Assembly: GCA_945981915.1 (NCBI GenBank)
Contig: CAMFRJ010000015.1
Span: 1 to 12,560, forward strand
Origin: an uncultured Erysipelotrichaceae bacterium
GTDB taxonomy: Bacteria; Bacillota_I; Bacilli_A; Erysipelotrichales; Coprobacillaceae
DNA length: 12,560 nucleotides
Reading direction: 5' to 3'
Shown: positions 5,946 to 12,357 of the stretch, piece by piece
Layout: every line of letters begins with the position of its first letter
Numbering within the stretch: the stretch's first letter is position 1
Program-made: the position numbers and the translations under genes
The notes under the pieces: model-generated
Told to the model about the DNA's origin: nothing
Seen by the model: the letters and a program-made list of their open reading frames with translations, nothing else
Databases searched by the model: none

Positions 5946-8606
5946 TTATGCAACTGTAAATGCGATAGATTTATTCACTGTCTGTTTTCCATTTGATTCA
6001 TACATTGTCAGTGTATAACTTCCAGCTGTTAAATTAGAGAAAGTTGCAGATGCTTTATTTGAAGAAGCCAGTTCTTGACCAGAAAAATTCTTTAAGACAA
6101 TCTTAAAAGTATTGGTTGAACTGTTAGCGTTGATTGTTGCCGTAATAGCAGAGGCATGAATTGTACTTCCATTTTCAACATTGACTCCATTAGCACTCAC
6201 CGTTCCATTTAAGGATGTTAGTGGTGAAGATATAGTGATTGGAACTTCTATCTTATTAGAAGTACGATCAGCAGCCCTTTCATAGCTATAATATCCAACA
6301 ACTTTCACGTTTCCTGTAGGTGTATAATTCAATGTACCTGTTGGTGTATTGAAGTTTTGTGTATGGACAACACCACCCGATTCATTGAGTACTTGTACAG
6401 TGTAAACGACTTTTCCAAATAATTGTGTTGCAATCGTTGCTTTTTCATCTGTTGTTGCATTTTCAGGATTGTATTTTGCAAATGCGACATTAATTTTATG
6501 AGAACTATCTAATGATGCTGTAAATGAACTCAATTGATTTAAATTGTATTCACTACCATTAGATGTTGTTGTTGGTGTTGTTCCTTTTTTAAACCATGCT
6601 TCGACAATTGCTTCTTGTGGAACACCTTCAGCAGGAGAAACATAAGGATAGATTCCTTTGACTATACTTGCTTTAACAACATCATCAGGCTGTCCAGGAT
6701 AAGTTTTATCGGTTTCTTTATTTTTTAAGCTACTCCATAAAGTTTGTAAAACTTTACCAGGATAAGCTTTATAGCGACTTGTTGTTTTTCCTTTTTCGAT
6801 ACCTTCTTGCCCAAATCCCATCCATACTGAACAAACATAGTCCTTTGTAAAAGCATTCATCCAAGCATCACGAGACTTACCAGCCATACCTTTCGAAGCA
6901 CCACTAGGCCAGTTAGAAGTCCCAGTTTTAGCACCAATATTGCTGATACCAGAGAGATAAGCATAGCTACCACTACCGTTTTTTGTATATTCTAACATGG
7001 TTTCTCTTACCATAAAGGCACTAGCTTTACTGTAATCACTTTGTTTTTTATCTTTTTGGATATCTTCATCAATATTGTATTTTTCACCAGTTTGAACATT
7101 TTCAATATAGTTAACAGTGTGTGATTCAACATATTCTCCATTATTAGAAATAGTTGCATAAGCATTTGCCATTTCTTGTGGTGAAATACCTTTGCTCCAA
7201 CCACCAATTCCATAAGAAAGATTTGGTTCTTCACCTTCCATGGAAATTCCAATTGATTCCATTGCTGATTTCACACCACTCGCTTTGATTTTCTTTTCTA
7301 CTTCTTCATATGTTTTTAAAGCAGGAATATTCCATGAGTTTTCTAATGCATTGCTCACCGTAACCAAACCATGGAATTGACCATCCCAGTTTTTTGGTGA
7401 ATAATTTCCTCTAGTAAAAGGTTCATCAACAAGAGAATGTCCTGTACACCAGTCTAGGTTTTCAAAAGCAAGACCATAATCTAAAAATGGCTTAACAGAA
7501 GAACCAGGTTGTTGTTTCTGTTTTGCATAATTGAAGTCACCAAATTGGTAATTACGACCACCAATCACGGCGATGACTCTACCATCTTGACTTGATTGAA
7601 CACATCCACCCATTCTTAAGTCTTCATCACTATAGCTGTATTTTTCTCCATTACCTAATTGAGCACATAATGTTTGAATATCTCCATCACAATATGTATG
7701 GATATTCATTTGTGTTTCTTTAGGATTAAGTCCTGTTTTTTCTTTGACTTCATCAACGACCATATCTACATAAGCAGCAAAAACAGAATCATTTTTATCT
7801 GTTGATTGACACAATGTATTTTCAATCTTAACTTGTTTTGCCTGATCACATTCATCTTGACTTATGTAACCATGTCTAACCATTAAATCTAATATTTTAT
7901 TACGTCTAATGGTTGCTTTATTTAAATTATAATATGGATCGTAGTTTGATGGTGAATTCAAACTTCCTGCTAACATGGCAGCTTCAGGTAAAGTGATTTC
8001 ATTGACATTTTTATTAAAATAGTATTTACAAGCAGCTGCAATACCAATCGAATCTGTACTTCTACCAAAATAAATTTTATTTAAATATAAAGTAATGATT
8101 TCTTCTTTAGTCAATTCTTTATCTGCTTGAATTGCTAAGATAATTTCGCTTATCTTACGTGTATAAGTCTTTTCTGCATTAGGAAAATATGTTTTTTTAA
8201 TTAACTGTTGGGTGATTGTTGAACCACCACCAGTAATTCCTCCTGCAACCAAGTTAGAAAACGCAGCTTTGACAATACGAGGTAAATCAAAACCATCATG
8301 TTCAAAGAATCTTGAGTCTTCTGCCGCAACAACAGCATCCACTAAGACCTGTGGTAAATCATCATAGGTGATATTTTGACGTTTTCCGTTTTCATCACTA
8401 CCAAAGGTATAGATGACATGACCTTGACTGTCAAAAATTTGACTGGCTTCACTTGATAAAAGTTTCTTTGCATCAAATGCTTCTGTATCTCTATAGATGT
8501 TATAACCAAAAATACCAGCGATTGATAAGACGACTATCATCAATACAATAACGATAACACCAATGACTTTCTTTTTATTTAATCTTTTTAAATTTATTGA
8601 AGACAT
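5946..8606 (-). CDS. Class A penicillin-binding protein, copy with beta-rich C-terminal module
   Basis: 886 residues, a bifunctional peptidoglycan glycosyltransferase/transpeptidase of the PBP1A type (ponA paralog). It has a short cytoplasmic tail and one membrane span (about 13-34). The GT51 domain has catalytic Glu96 in EDSRFFEHDG, GGSTITQQ (127-134), RKISE (150-154) and YLNKIYFG (174-181). The transpeptidase has SSVK (nucleophile Ser369), SWN (424-426) and KTGTS (560-564). From about 640 a Ser/Thr/Asn-rich beta-strand region, probably two Ig-like folds (about 690-795 and 796-886), extends the protein. ATG 8606 lies 6 bases after a perfect GGAGG (inside AAGGAGGTG), so upstream in-frame starts are unneeded. 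It has its own promoter and shares the bidirectional terminator with nth. It is a tandem paralog of the gene at 8700-10862. Confidence 0.95.
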   Translation of the reverse strand: MSSINLKRLNKKKVIGVIVIVLMIVVLSIAGIFGYNIYRDTEAFDAKKLLSSEASQIFDSQGHVIYTFGSDENGKRQNITYDDLPQVLVDAVVAAEDSRFFEHDGFDLPRIVKAAFSNLVAGGITGGGSTITQQLIKKTYFPNAEKTYTRKISEIILAIQADKELTKEEIITLYLNKIYFGRSTDSIGIAAACKYYFNKNVNEITLPEAAMLAGSLNSPSNYDPYYNLNKATIRRNKILDLMVRHGYISQDECDQAKQVKIENTLCQSTDKNDSVFAAYVDMVVDEVKEKTGLNPKETQMNIHTYCDGDIQTLCAQLGNGEKYSYSDEDLRMGGCVQSSQDGRVIAVIGGRNYQFGDFNYAKQKQQPGSSVKPFLDYGLAFENLDWCTGHSLVDEPFTRGNYSPKNWDGQFHGLVTVSNALENSWNIPALKTYEEVEKKIKASGVKSAMESIGISMEGEEPNLSYGIGGWSKGISPQEMANAYATISNNGEYVESHTVNYIENVQTGEKYNIDEDIQKDKKQSDYSKASAFMVRETMLEYTKNGSGSYAYLSGISNIGAKTGTSNWPSGASKGMAGKSRDAWMNAFTKDYVCSVWMGFGQEGIEKGKTTSRYKAYPGKVLQTLWSSLKNKETDKTYPGQPDDVVKASIVKGIYPYVSPAEGVPQEAIVEAWFKKGTTPTTTSNGSEYNLNQLSSFTASLDSSHKINVAFAKYNPENATTDEKATIATQLFGKVVYTVQVLNESGGVVHTQNFNTPTGTLNYTPTGNVKVVGYYSYERAADRTSNKIEVPITISSPLTSLNGTVSANGVNVENGSTIHASAITATINANSSTNTFKIVLKNFSGQELASSNKASATFSNLTAGSYTLTMYESNGKQTVNKSIAFTVA
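6738..8480 (-). repeat. Tandem paralogous block, copy 1
   Basis: This stretch encodes residues 43-623 of the first PBP and is colinear with 9006-10745 (residues 39-619 of the second). There is almost no gap, and protein identity is very high by eye. Exact DNA runs include 29 bases at 7549-7577 and 9817-9845. The similarity stops sharply at the end of the transpeptidase domain. This looks like gene duplication, possibly kept similar by gene conversion. Confidence 0.85.
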
Positions 8607-8624
8607 ATGACACCTCCTTATATC

Positions 8625-8639
8625 TATAATGAAATTATA
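8625..8639. repeat. Small palindrome over the -10 box of the first PBP gene
   Basis: TATAAT, GAA, ATTATA: a 6-3-6 perfect inverted repeat that includes the minus-strand -10 box. In DNA this AT-rich it may arise by chance, so an operator role is only a possibility. Confidence 0.3.
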
Positions 8640-8662
8640 CATGATTTGGATAATGAAAACAA
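8634..8662 (-). promoter_or_regulatory. Sigma-A promoter of the first PBP gene
   Basis: On the minus strand TTGTTT (8662-8657) and TATAAT (8639-8634) are separated by 17 bases, about 28 bases upstream of the ATG. It lies after the terminator of the upstream PBP gene, so this copy is transcribed independently of recU. Confidence 0.75.
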
Positions 8663-8668
8663 TCAAGT

Positions 8669-8698
8669 AAAAAAGTCTATTCAAATTGAACAGACTTT
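8669..8698 (-). terminator. Terminator of the recU-PBP operon
   Basis: Minus strand: AAAGTCT plus GTTCA pairs with TGAAT plus AGACTTT (12 bp with one G-T; loop ATT), followed by a run of T. It starts two bases after the stop codon of the second PBP gene and separates it from the downstream paralog. Confidence 0.8.
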
Positions 8699-8699
8699 A

Positions 8700-10862
8700 T
8701 TATTGAGTGTCACCATTATTTTGAGGAACATCTTGTCCTTGATCAGGTGTATCAGGATTATCAGGTTGTTCAGGTGTTGTTTCTTCTTCAACATCATTAT
8801 TTGCATCATCTGTTTCTTCACCTTGTTCAGGTTGTTGTGCTTCTGGCTGTTGCGTTTGTTCTTCAGGAACTTCTGTTGTATCTTCTACTTCATAATTATG
8901 TTTATGCTCAGTTCCTTTTTTATAATATTCGTCACCAGAAAGAATGACGGTTGAAGGTTGTTTTGGATACACCTTTTGTGAACTTTTATTTTCTAAATGT
9001 TTAAATAAAGTTTGCAAAACTTTACCAGGATAAGCTTTGTATCGACTTGTTGTTTTTCCTTTTTCAATACCTTCTTGCCCAAATCCCATCCAGACAGAAC
9101 AAATATAATCACTGGTAAAAGCACTCATCCAGGCATCACGAGATTTCCCTGCCATACCTTTAGAAGCTTTACTTGACCAGTTAGACGTTCCTGTCTTAGC
9201 TCCAATTTGACTAATTCCTGATAAATAGGCATAGCTACCACTACCGTGTTTTGTATAACCTATCATCGTTTCTCTAACCATAAAGGCACTAGCTTTACTG
9301 TAACTACTTTGTGTTTTATTGTTTTGTGCTTCTTCATCAATATTGAAAACTTCACCAGTTTGGACGATCTCAATATAATTGATCGTATGAGATTCAATAT
9401 ATTGTCCATTATTGGAAATGGTTGCATAGGCACTGGCCATTTCTTGTGGTGAGATTCCTTTGCTCCAACCACCAATAGCGTACGAAATATTAGGATCTTC
9501 ACCTTCCATAGAAATTCCAATGGATTCCATAGCTTCTATAATACCATCATTTCCTATTTCTTTTTGAACTTCTTCATAAGTTTTTATAGCTGGAATATTC
9601 CATGAATTTTCTAAAGCGTTAGAAATTGTCACGACACCATGGAATTGACCATCCCAGTTTTTAGGAGAGTAATTTCCTTTTTTATATGGCTCATCTTTGA
9701 TAGTTTGACCTGTACACCAATCAAGATATTCAAAAGCTAATCCATAATCTAAAAATGGTTTGACTGATGAACCTGGTTGTTGCTTTTGTGTTGCATAATT
9801 GAAATCACCATATTGATAATTACGACCACCAATCACGGCGATGACCCTACCATCTTGACTAGATTGGACACATCCACCCATTCTCATATCTTCATCACTA
9901 TAACTATAAAGATCACCATTACCCAGTGACGTACAAATTTCTTGCGTGTCACGATCGCAGAATGTATAGATGTTCATTTCTGTTTCTTTTGGATCAAGAC
10001 CTGTTTTTTCTTTGACTTCTTGAGCAACTAAATCAATGTAAGCACCATAAGACGAATCGTTTTTTTCAACAGATTGACATAGTGTGTTTTCAATCTTCAC
10101 TTGTTTGGCGAGGTCACATTCATCTTGTGTGATGTAACCATGTTTGACCATCAGATCCAAAATTGTATTACGTCTTTTTGTTGCCTTATTCAAATTGTAA
10201 TAAGGATCATAGTTTGCAGGTGAATTTAAGCTTCCTGCTAACATGGCAGCTTCTGGTAAAGTAATTTCAGAAACACCCTTATTAAAATAATATCGACAAG
10301 CAGCACTAATACCAATAGAATCAGTACTTCTCCCAAAATATATTTTATTGAGATAAAGAGTTATGATTTCTTCTTTACTTAATGCTTTATCTGCTTGGAT
10401 AGCTAAAATGATTTCACTGAGTTTACGTGTGTAAGTTTGTTCTTCTTTTGGAAAATATGTTTTTTTGATCAACTGTTGGGTAATTGTTGAACCACCACCA
10501 GTAATACCACCTGCAATCAAATTTGAGAAGGCTGCTTTGACAATTCGAGGGAGATCAAAACCGTCATGTTCAAAAAATCTTGAATCTTCAGCTGCCACAA
10601 CTGCATCGATTAAGATTTGTGGAAGATCATCATAGGAGATATTTTCACGTTTTCCATTGATATCAGAACCAAAGGTATAGATCACATTTCCTTCACTGTC
10701 AAATACCTGACTGGCTTCACTGGATAATAATCTTTTAGCATCAAAAGATGCTGTATTTTTATAGATTTGAAAGCCAAAAACACTTGCAAAACCTAAAGAT
10801 ATTATAATAAGGATAGTGATTAGAGAAGCTGATACTTTCTTTATATTCATTTTATTTTTCAT
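8700..10862 (-). CDS. ponA: Class A penicillin-binding protein, copy with acidic tail (ponA position)
   Basis: 720 residues, glycosyltransferase plus transpeptidase that builds and cross-links peptidoglycan on the outer membrane face. One membrane span lies at about 11-33. GT51 motifs: Glu92 in EDSRFFEHDG, GGSTITQQ (123-130), RKLSE (146-150). Transpeptidase motifs: SSVK (Ser365), SWN (420-422), KTGTS (556-560). From about 650 the tail is low-complexity and rich in Glu, Gln, Pro, Asp and Asn, with no predicted fold; such disordered tails are common in Gram-positive PBP1. ATG 10862 lies 8 bases after AAGAGG; GTG 10871 is inside the ribosome site and was not used. It overlaps recU by 11 bases. 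The recU-ponA pair is an operon in Bacillus, so this is the positional ortholog of ponA. Confidence 0.95.
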   Translation of the reverse strand: MKNKMNIKKVSASLITILIIISLGFASVFGFQIYKNTASFDAKRLLSSEASQVFDSEGNVIYTFGSDINGKRENISYDDLPQILIDAVVAAEDSRFFEHDGFDLPRIVKAAFSNLIAGGITGGGSTITQQLIKKTYFPKEEQTYTRKLSEIILAIQADKALSKEEIITLYLNKIYFGRSTDSIGISAACRYYFNKGVSEITLPEAAMLAGSLNSPANYDPYYNLNKATKRRNTILDLMVKHGYITQDECDLAKQVKIENTLCQSVEKNDSSYGAYIDLVAQEVKEKTGLDPKETEMNIYTFCDRDTQEICTSLGNGDLYSYSDEDMRMGGCVQSSQDGRVIAVIGGRNYQYGDFNYATQKQQPGSSVKPFLDYGLAFEYLDWCTGQTIKDEPYKKGNYSPKNWDGQFHGVVTISNALENSWNIPAIKTYEEVQKEIGNDGIIEAMESIGISMEGEDPNISYAIGGWSKGISPQEMASAYATISNNGQYIESHTINYIEIVQTGEVFNIDEEAQNNKTQSSYSKASAFMVRETMIGYTKHGSGSYAYLSGISQIGAKTGTSNWSSKASKGMAGKSRDAWMSAFTSDYICSVWMGFGQEGIEKGKTTSRYKAYPGKVLQTLFKHLENKSSQKVYPKQPSTVILSGDEYYKKGTEHKHNYEVEDTTEVPEEQTQQPEAQQPEQGEETDDANNDVEEETTPEQPDNPDTPDQGQDVPQNNGDTQ
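9006..10745 (-). repeat. Tandem paralogous block, copy 2
   Basis: The partner of 6738-8480, in direct orientation about 2.27 kb away. It encodes the membrane-proximal linker, glycosyltransferase and transpeptidase of the second PBP. The eight cysteines, all active-site motifs and long motif-flanking stretches match between the copies at a constant offset of four residues. Confidence 0.85.
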
Positions 10863-11451
10863 CTTGAACACCTCTTATATAAAATTGATCAACAATATCT
10901 AAGTAATGTAAACGGGGCATATAACCTTGTGTGATCAAATGTCCGTATTTTTTGATTGTTTCATATGTCATTGATTTTCTTTTTCCATGTTTGTAAGCAT
11001 CTATCATGTATGATGCATCCAACAAATAAACTTCATTAATTGATGTAAAAGCAATAATGATAAAAGCAATACCACCATGTTTGATAATGCTTTCTAAATG
11101 ATTAATTTGATGTAATGATATATTAATAAAAGGAAATGATTTGGTTTTGGTTTCTTTTGCTTCAAAATCAATATATCTTCCCTTATAAAGACCATTATAA
11201 TCGGTAGTTGAAGGAGTTCTAAAATAAGCTTCAACGATTTTTGCAGCGGTTCTTTGAGGATAGTCGACTTTGACAATTTGAATAGGTGTCGGCTTTTTAT
11301 GAATCACTGCAATATCATGTGATAAATAATATTGGTTGGTTTGATTGAGATCATCTTCGAGATTCATTCCACGATGTGCTGTATAATGTTTACCTGTTAA
11401 GGTTGTATAGGTTGTATGGAAACATTCTTTTTTATTTGGATAATTGACCAT
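10852..11451 (-). CDS. recU: Holliday junction resolvase RecU
   Basis: 199 residues (B. subtilis RecU 206). Resolves Holliday junctions in recombination and chromosome segregation and modulates RecA in Bacillus. The sequence follows the Bacillus protein closely: the HRGMNLEDDLN segment (26-36), AVIHKKPTPIQIV (48-60), and the nuclease core STTDYNG...GRYIDFEAKET with metal and catalytic residues Asp84, Glu97 and Lys99. The open frame extends upstream to 11598, inside gpsB, but that part does not resemble RecU. ATG 11451 has AAAGGAG five bases before it and gives the family's usual start. Its last 11 bases overlap the ponA start, which suggests translational coupling. It is transcribed divergently from gpsB. 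Confidence 0.96.
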   Translation of the reverse strand: MVNYPNKKECFHTTYTTLTGKHYTAHRGMNLEDDLNQTNQYYLSHDIAVIHKKPTPIQIVKVDYPQRTAAKIVEAYFRTPSTTDYNGLYKGRYIDFEAKETKTKSFPFINISLHQINHLESIIKHGGIAFIIIAFTSINEVYLLDASYMIDAYKHGKRKSMTYETIKKYGHLITQGYMPRLHYLDIVDQFYIRGVQDEK

Positions 11452-11484
11452 ATGAACTCCTTTCATATTTTCATTTGTTATTAT

Positions 11485-11513
11485 ATCATATCTTTTCATG
11501 AATGAGCTGTAAA
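11485..11513 (-). promoter_or_regulatory. Promoter of the recU-ponA operon
   Basis: On the minus strand TTTACA (11513-11508) and TATGAT (11490-11485) are separated by 17 bases. An overlapping extended -10, TG-A-TATAAT, occupies 11488-11480 and could be used instead. The start codon follows about 30 bases downstream. Confidence 0.7.
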
Positions 11514-11538
11514 GATATTTTTTTATATTGTATATCTT
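11512..11538. repeat. Inverted repeat between divergent recU and gpsB promoters
   Basis: AAGATAT (11512-11518) is repeated in reverse complement as ATATCTT (11532-11538), 13 bases apart and centred at 11525. The arms touch the -35 boxes of the two divergent promoters. A shared operator is possible; chance in AT-rich DNA is the alternative. Confidence 0.35.
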
Positions 11539-11564
11539 GCAAAAAAAGGATAAATTGGTACAAT
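11537..11564 (+). promoter_or_regulatory. Promoter of gpsB
   Basis: TTGCAA (11537-11542) and TACAAT (11559-11564) with a 16-base spacer; a TGG before TACAAT makes an extended -10. The start codon is 23 bases further on. It may also drive rnpB, because no separate promoter is evident for that gene. Confidence 0.75.
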
Positions 11565-11587
11565 GATTATGAAAAGGAGCTGAGATT

Positions 11588-11923
11588 ATGGAATACAAAG
11601 TCGTGTTAAGTCCAAAAAAAATTGTGAGTAAAGAGTTTAAAGTAGACTTTAAAGGCTATAATGCTGATGAAGTTGATCATTTTTTAGATCAGATTGTTAA
11701 AGATTATGAAGCTTTTGCAGGCTTATTAAATAATTCTTATGATAGAATAGAACAATTAGAAAGACGTTTGGCAGAACAGAAAAGTATTGTTGCCAGATTA
11801 GAAAGAGAAAAAGCATTACAAGATGATAATCTTCGTGCATTAGAAAGCAATGCTTCTTCTAATGTTGATATTTTAAAAAGATTATCTTTATTAGAAAAGG
11901 TTGTTTTTTCACAAAATAAATAA
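11588..11923 (+). CDS. gpsB: GpsB, DivIVA-domain cell-cycle protein
   Basis: 111 residues (B. subtilis GpsB 98). A small cytoplasmic coiled-coil adaptor that, in Bacillus, Listeria and Streptococcus, links division and elongation by binding class A PBPs and other wall factors. The N-terminal DivIVA-like domain (1-65) includes LSPKKIVSKEF, the GYNADEVDHFLD loop and a heptad coiled coil at 35-80. After a linker richer in Asn and Ser, the C-terminal trimerisation motif NVDILKRLSLLEKVVF (92-107) is nearly the Bacillus one. Tyr24, Asp30 and Asp34 correspond to Tyr25, Asp31 and Asp35 of B. subtilis, which bind the PBP arginine motif. The ribosome site AAAAGGAG lies 8 bases upstream of the start. 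It overlaps the 5' end of rnpB at its stop codon and is divergent from recU-ponA. Confidence 0.94.
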   Translation: MEYKVVLSPKKIVSKEFKVDFKGYNADEVDHFLDQIVKDYEAFAGLLNNSYDRIEQLERRLAEQKSIVARLEREKALQDDNLRALESNASSNVDILKRLSLLEKVVFSQNK

Positions 11924-12255
11924 CAAATGACAAGTAATCGCTGCTTGTTTAAGTAGAGGAAAGTCCAGGCTGCCACAATCTGCGATGATTGTAGTGTTTG
12001 TGCCTCACGAATCAATAAGTGAGGGTAGCGAAAGCTAACGACAGAATGAAAGCCTAAGGGAAACTATGGTAGACATTCATAAATGGCTCCACAGAAACAA
12101 TGTCATGGGAAACCATGAGTGAAAAGAGGAAAGCTCCGCAAGGCAGAAACCCAAATTTGGTAGGGGAATCTTCAAGCTGGAATTGAACGGTAAGAAGGAC
12201 GCGAAAGCGTAGATAAATGATTACGAATACAGAACTTGGCTTATTATCATTTGTT
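11922..12255 (+). ncRNA. rnpB: RNase P RNA, bacterial type B
   Basis: The catalytic RNA that trims 5' leaders from pre-tRNA. The P1 helix is AACAAATGA (11922-11930) with TCATTTGTT (12247-12255). Conserved elements are GTAATCGCTGC (11934-11944), GAGGAAAGTCC (11956-11966, the CR-I/P4 strand), GTAGTGTTTGTGCC (11991-12004), GAAACCC (12146-12152) followed by the type B segment to TAGGGGAA, a GCGAAAGC hairpin (P18) followed by AGATAAATGATTAC (12211-12224), and ACAGAACTTGGCTTA (12229-12243, CR-V). The P10.1-like segment resembles the Bacillus RNA, hence type B. At about 334 nt it is shorter than the B. subtilis RNA (about 400), mainly because the P19 arm seems absent. The ends are estimated from P1. 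gpsB-rnpB order is as in Bacillus; the RNA may be processed from a gpsB transcript. Confidence 0.95.
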
Positions 12256-12256
12256 G

Positions 12257-12282
12257 AAAACATGGGATGTCCCATGTTTTTT
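12257..12282 (+). terminator. Terminator of rnpB
   Basis: AAAACATGGG (12257-12266) pairs with CCCATGTTTT (12271-12280) around loop ATGT, with T to 12282. It starts one base after the P1 helix of the RNase P RNA. Confidence 0.88.
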
Positions 12283-12289
12283 ATATTCA

Positions 12290-12318
12290 TTGCTTATCAC
12301 ATCTATTTCATGTATAAT
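12290..12318 (+). promoter_or_regulatory. Promoter of the potassium channel gene
   Basis: TTGCTT (12290-12295) and a perfect TATAAT (12313-12318) separated by 17 bases. The start codon lies 39 bases downstream of the -10. The -10 box is inside a long perfect inverted repeat. Confidence 0.8.
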
Positions 12319-12334
12319 TCTAATAGAATTATAC
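12312..12334. promoter_or_regulatory. Operator-like perfect inverted repeat
   Basis: GTATAATTCT (12312-12321) is followed by AAT and then its exact reverse complement AGAATTATAC (12325-12334), a 10-3-10 palindrome. It covers the -10 box and the expected transcription start. No T run follows, so it is not a terminator. A dimeric repressor site is the natural reading, but the regulator is unknown. Confidence 0.55.
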
Positions 12335-12357
12335 GATATGATTAAAGAGGGAAGATC

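Noticed and set aside
8607..8684. 26-residue hydrophobic N-terminal extension of the first PBP
   Set aside because: It would place the promoter and a perfect ribosome site inside the gene and add a second membrane span before the normal one.
8607..8954. A 115-codon open frame on the plus strand with a hydrophobic product
   Set aside because: It runs antisense over the low-complexity acidic tail of the second PBP gene and the intergenic promoter and terminator. Antisense of Glu/Gln/Pro codons gives such Cys/Phe/Leu-rich shadows.
11452..11598. 49-residue N-terminal extension of RecU
   Set aside because: It overlaps the gpsB start and both promoters and does not resemble RecU. A strong ribosome site precedes the ATG at 11451.
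12054..12290. A 78-codon open frame on the minus strand
   Set aside because: It lies across the 3' half of the RNase P RNA and its terminator, both strongly conserved as RNA. There is no ribosome site or recognisable protein.
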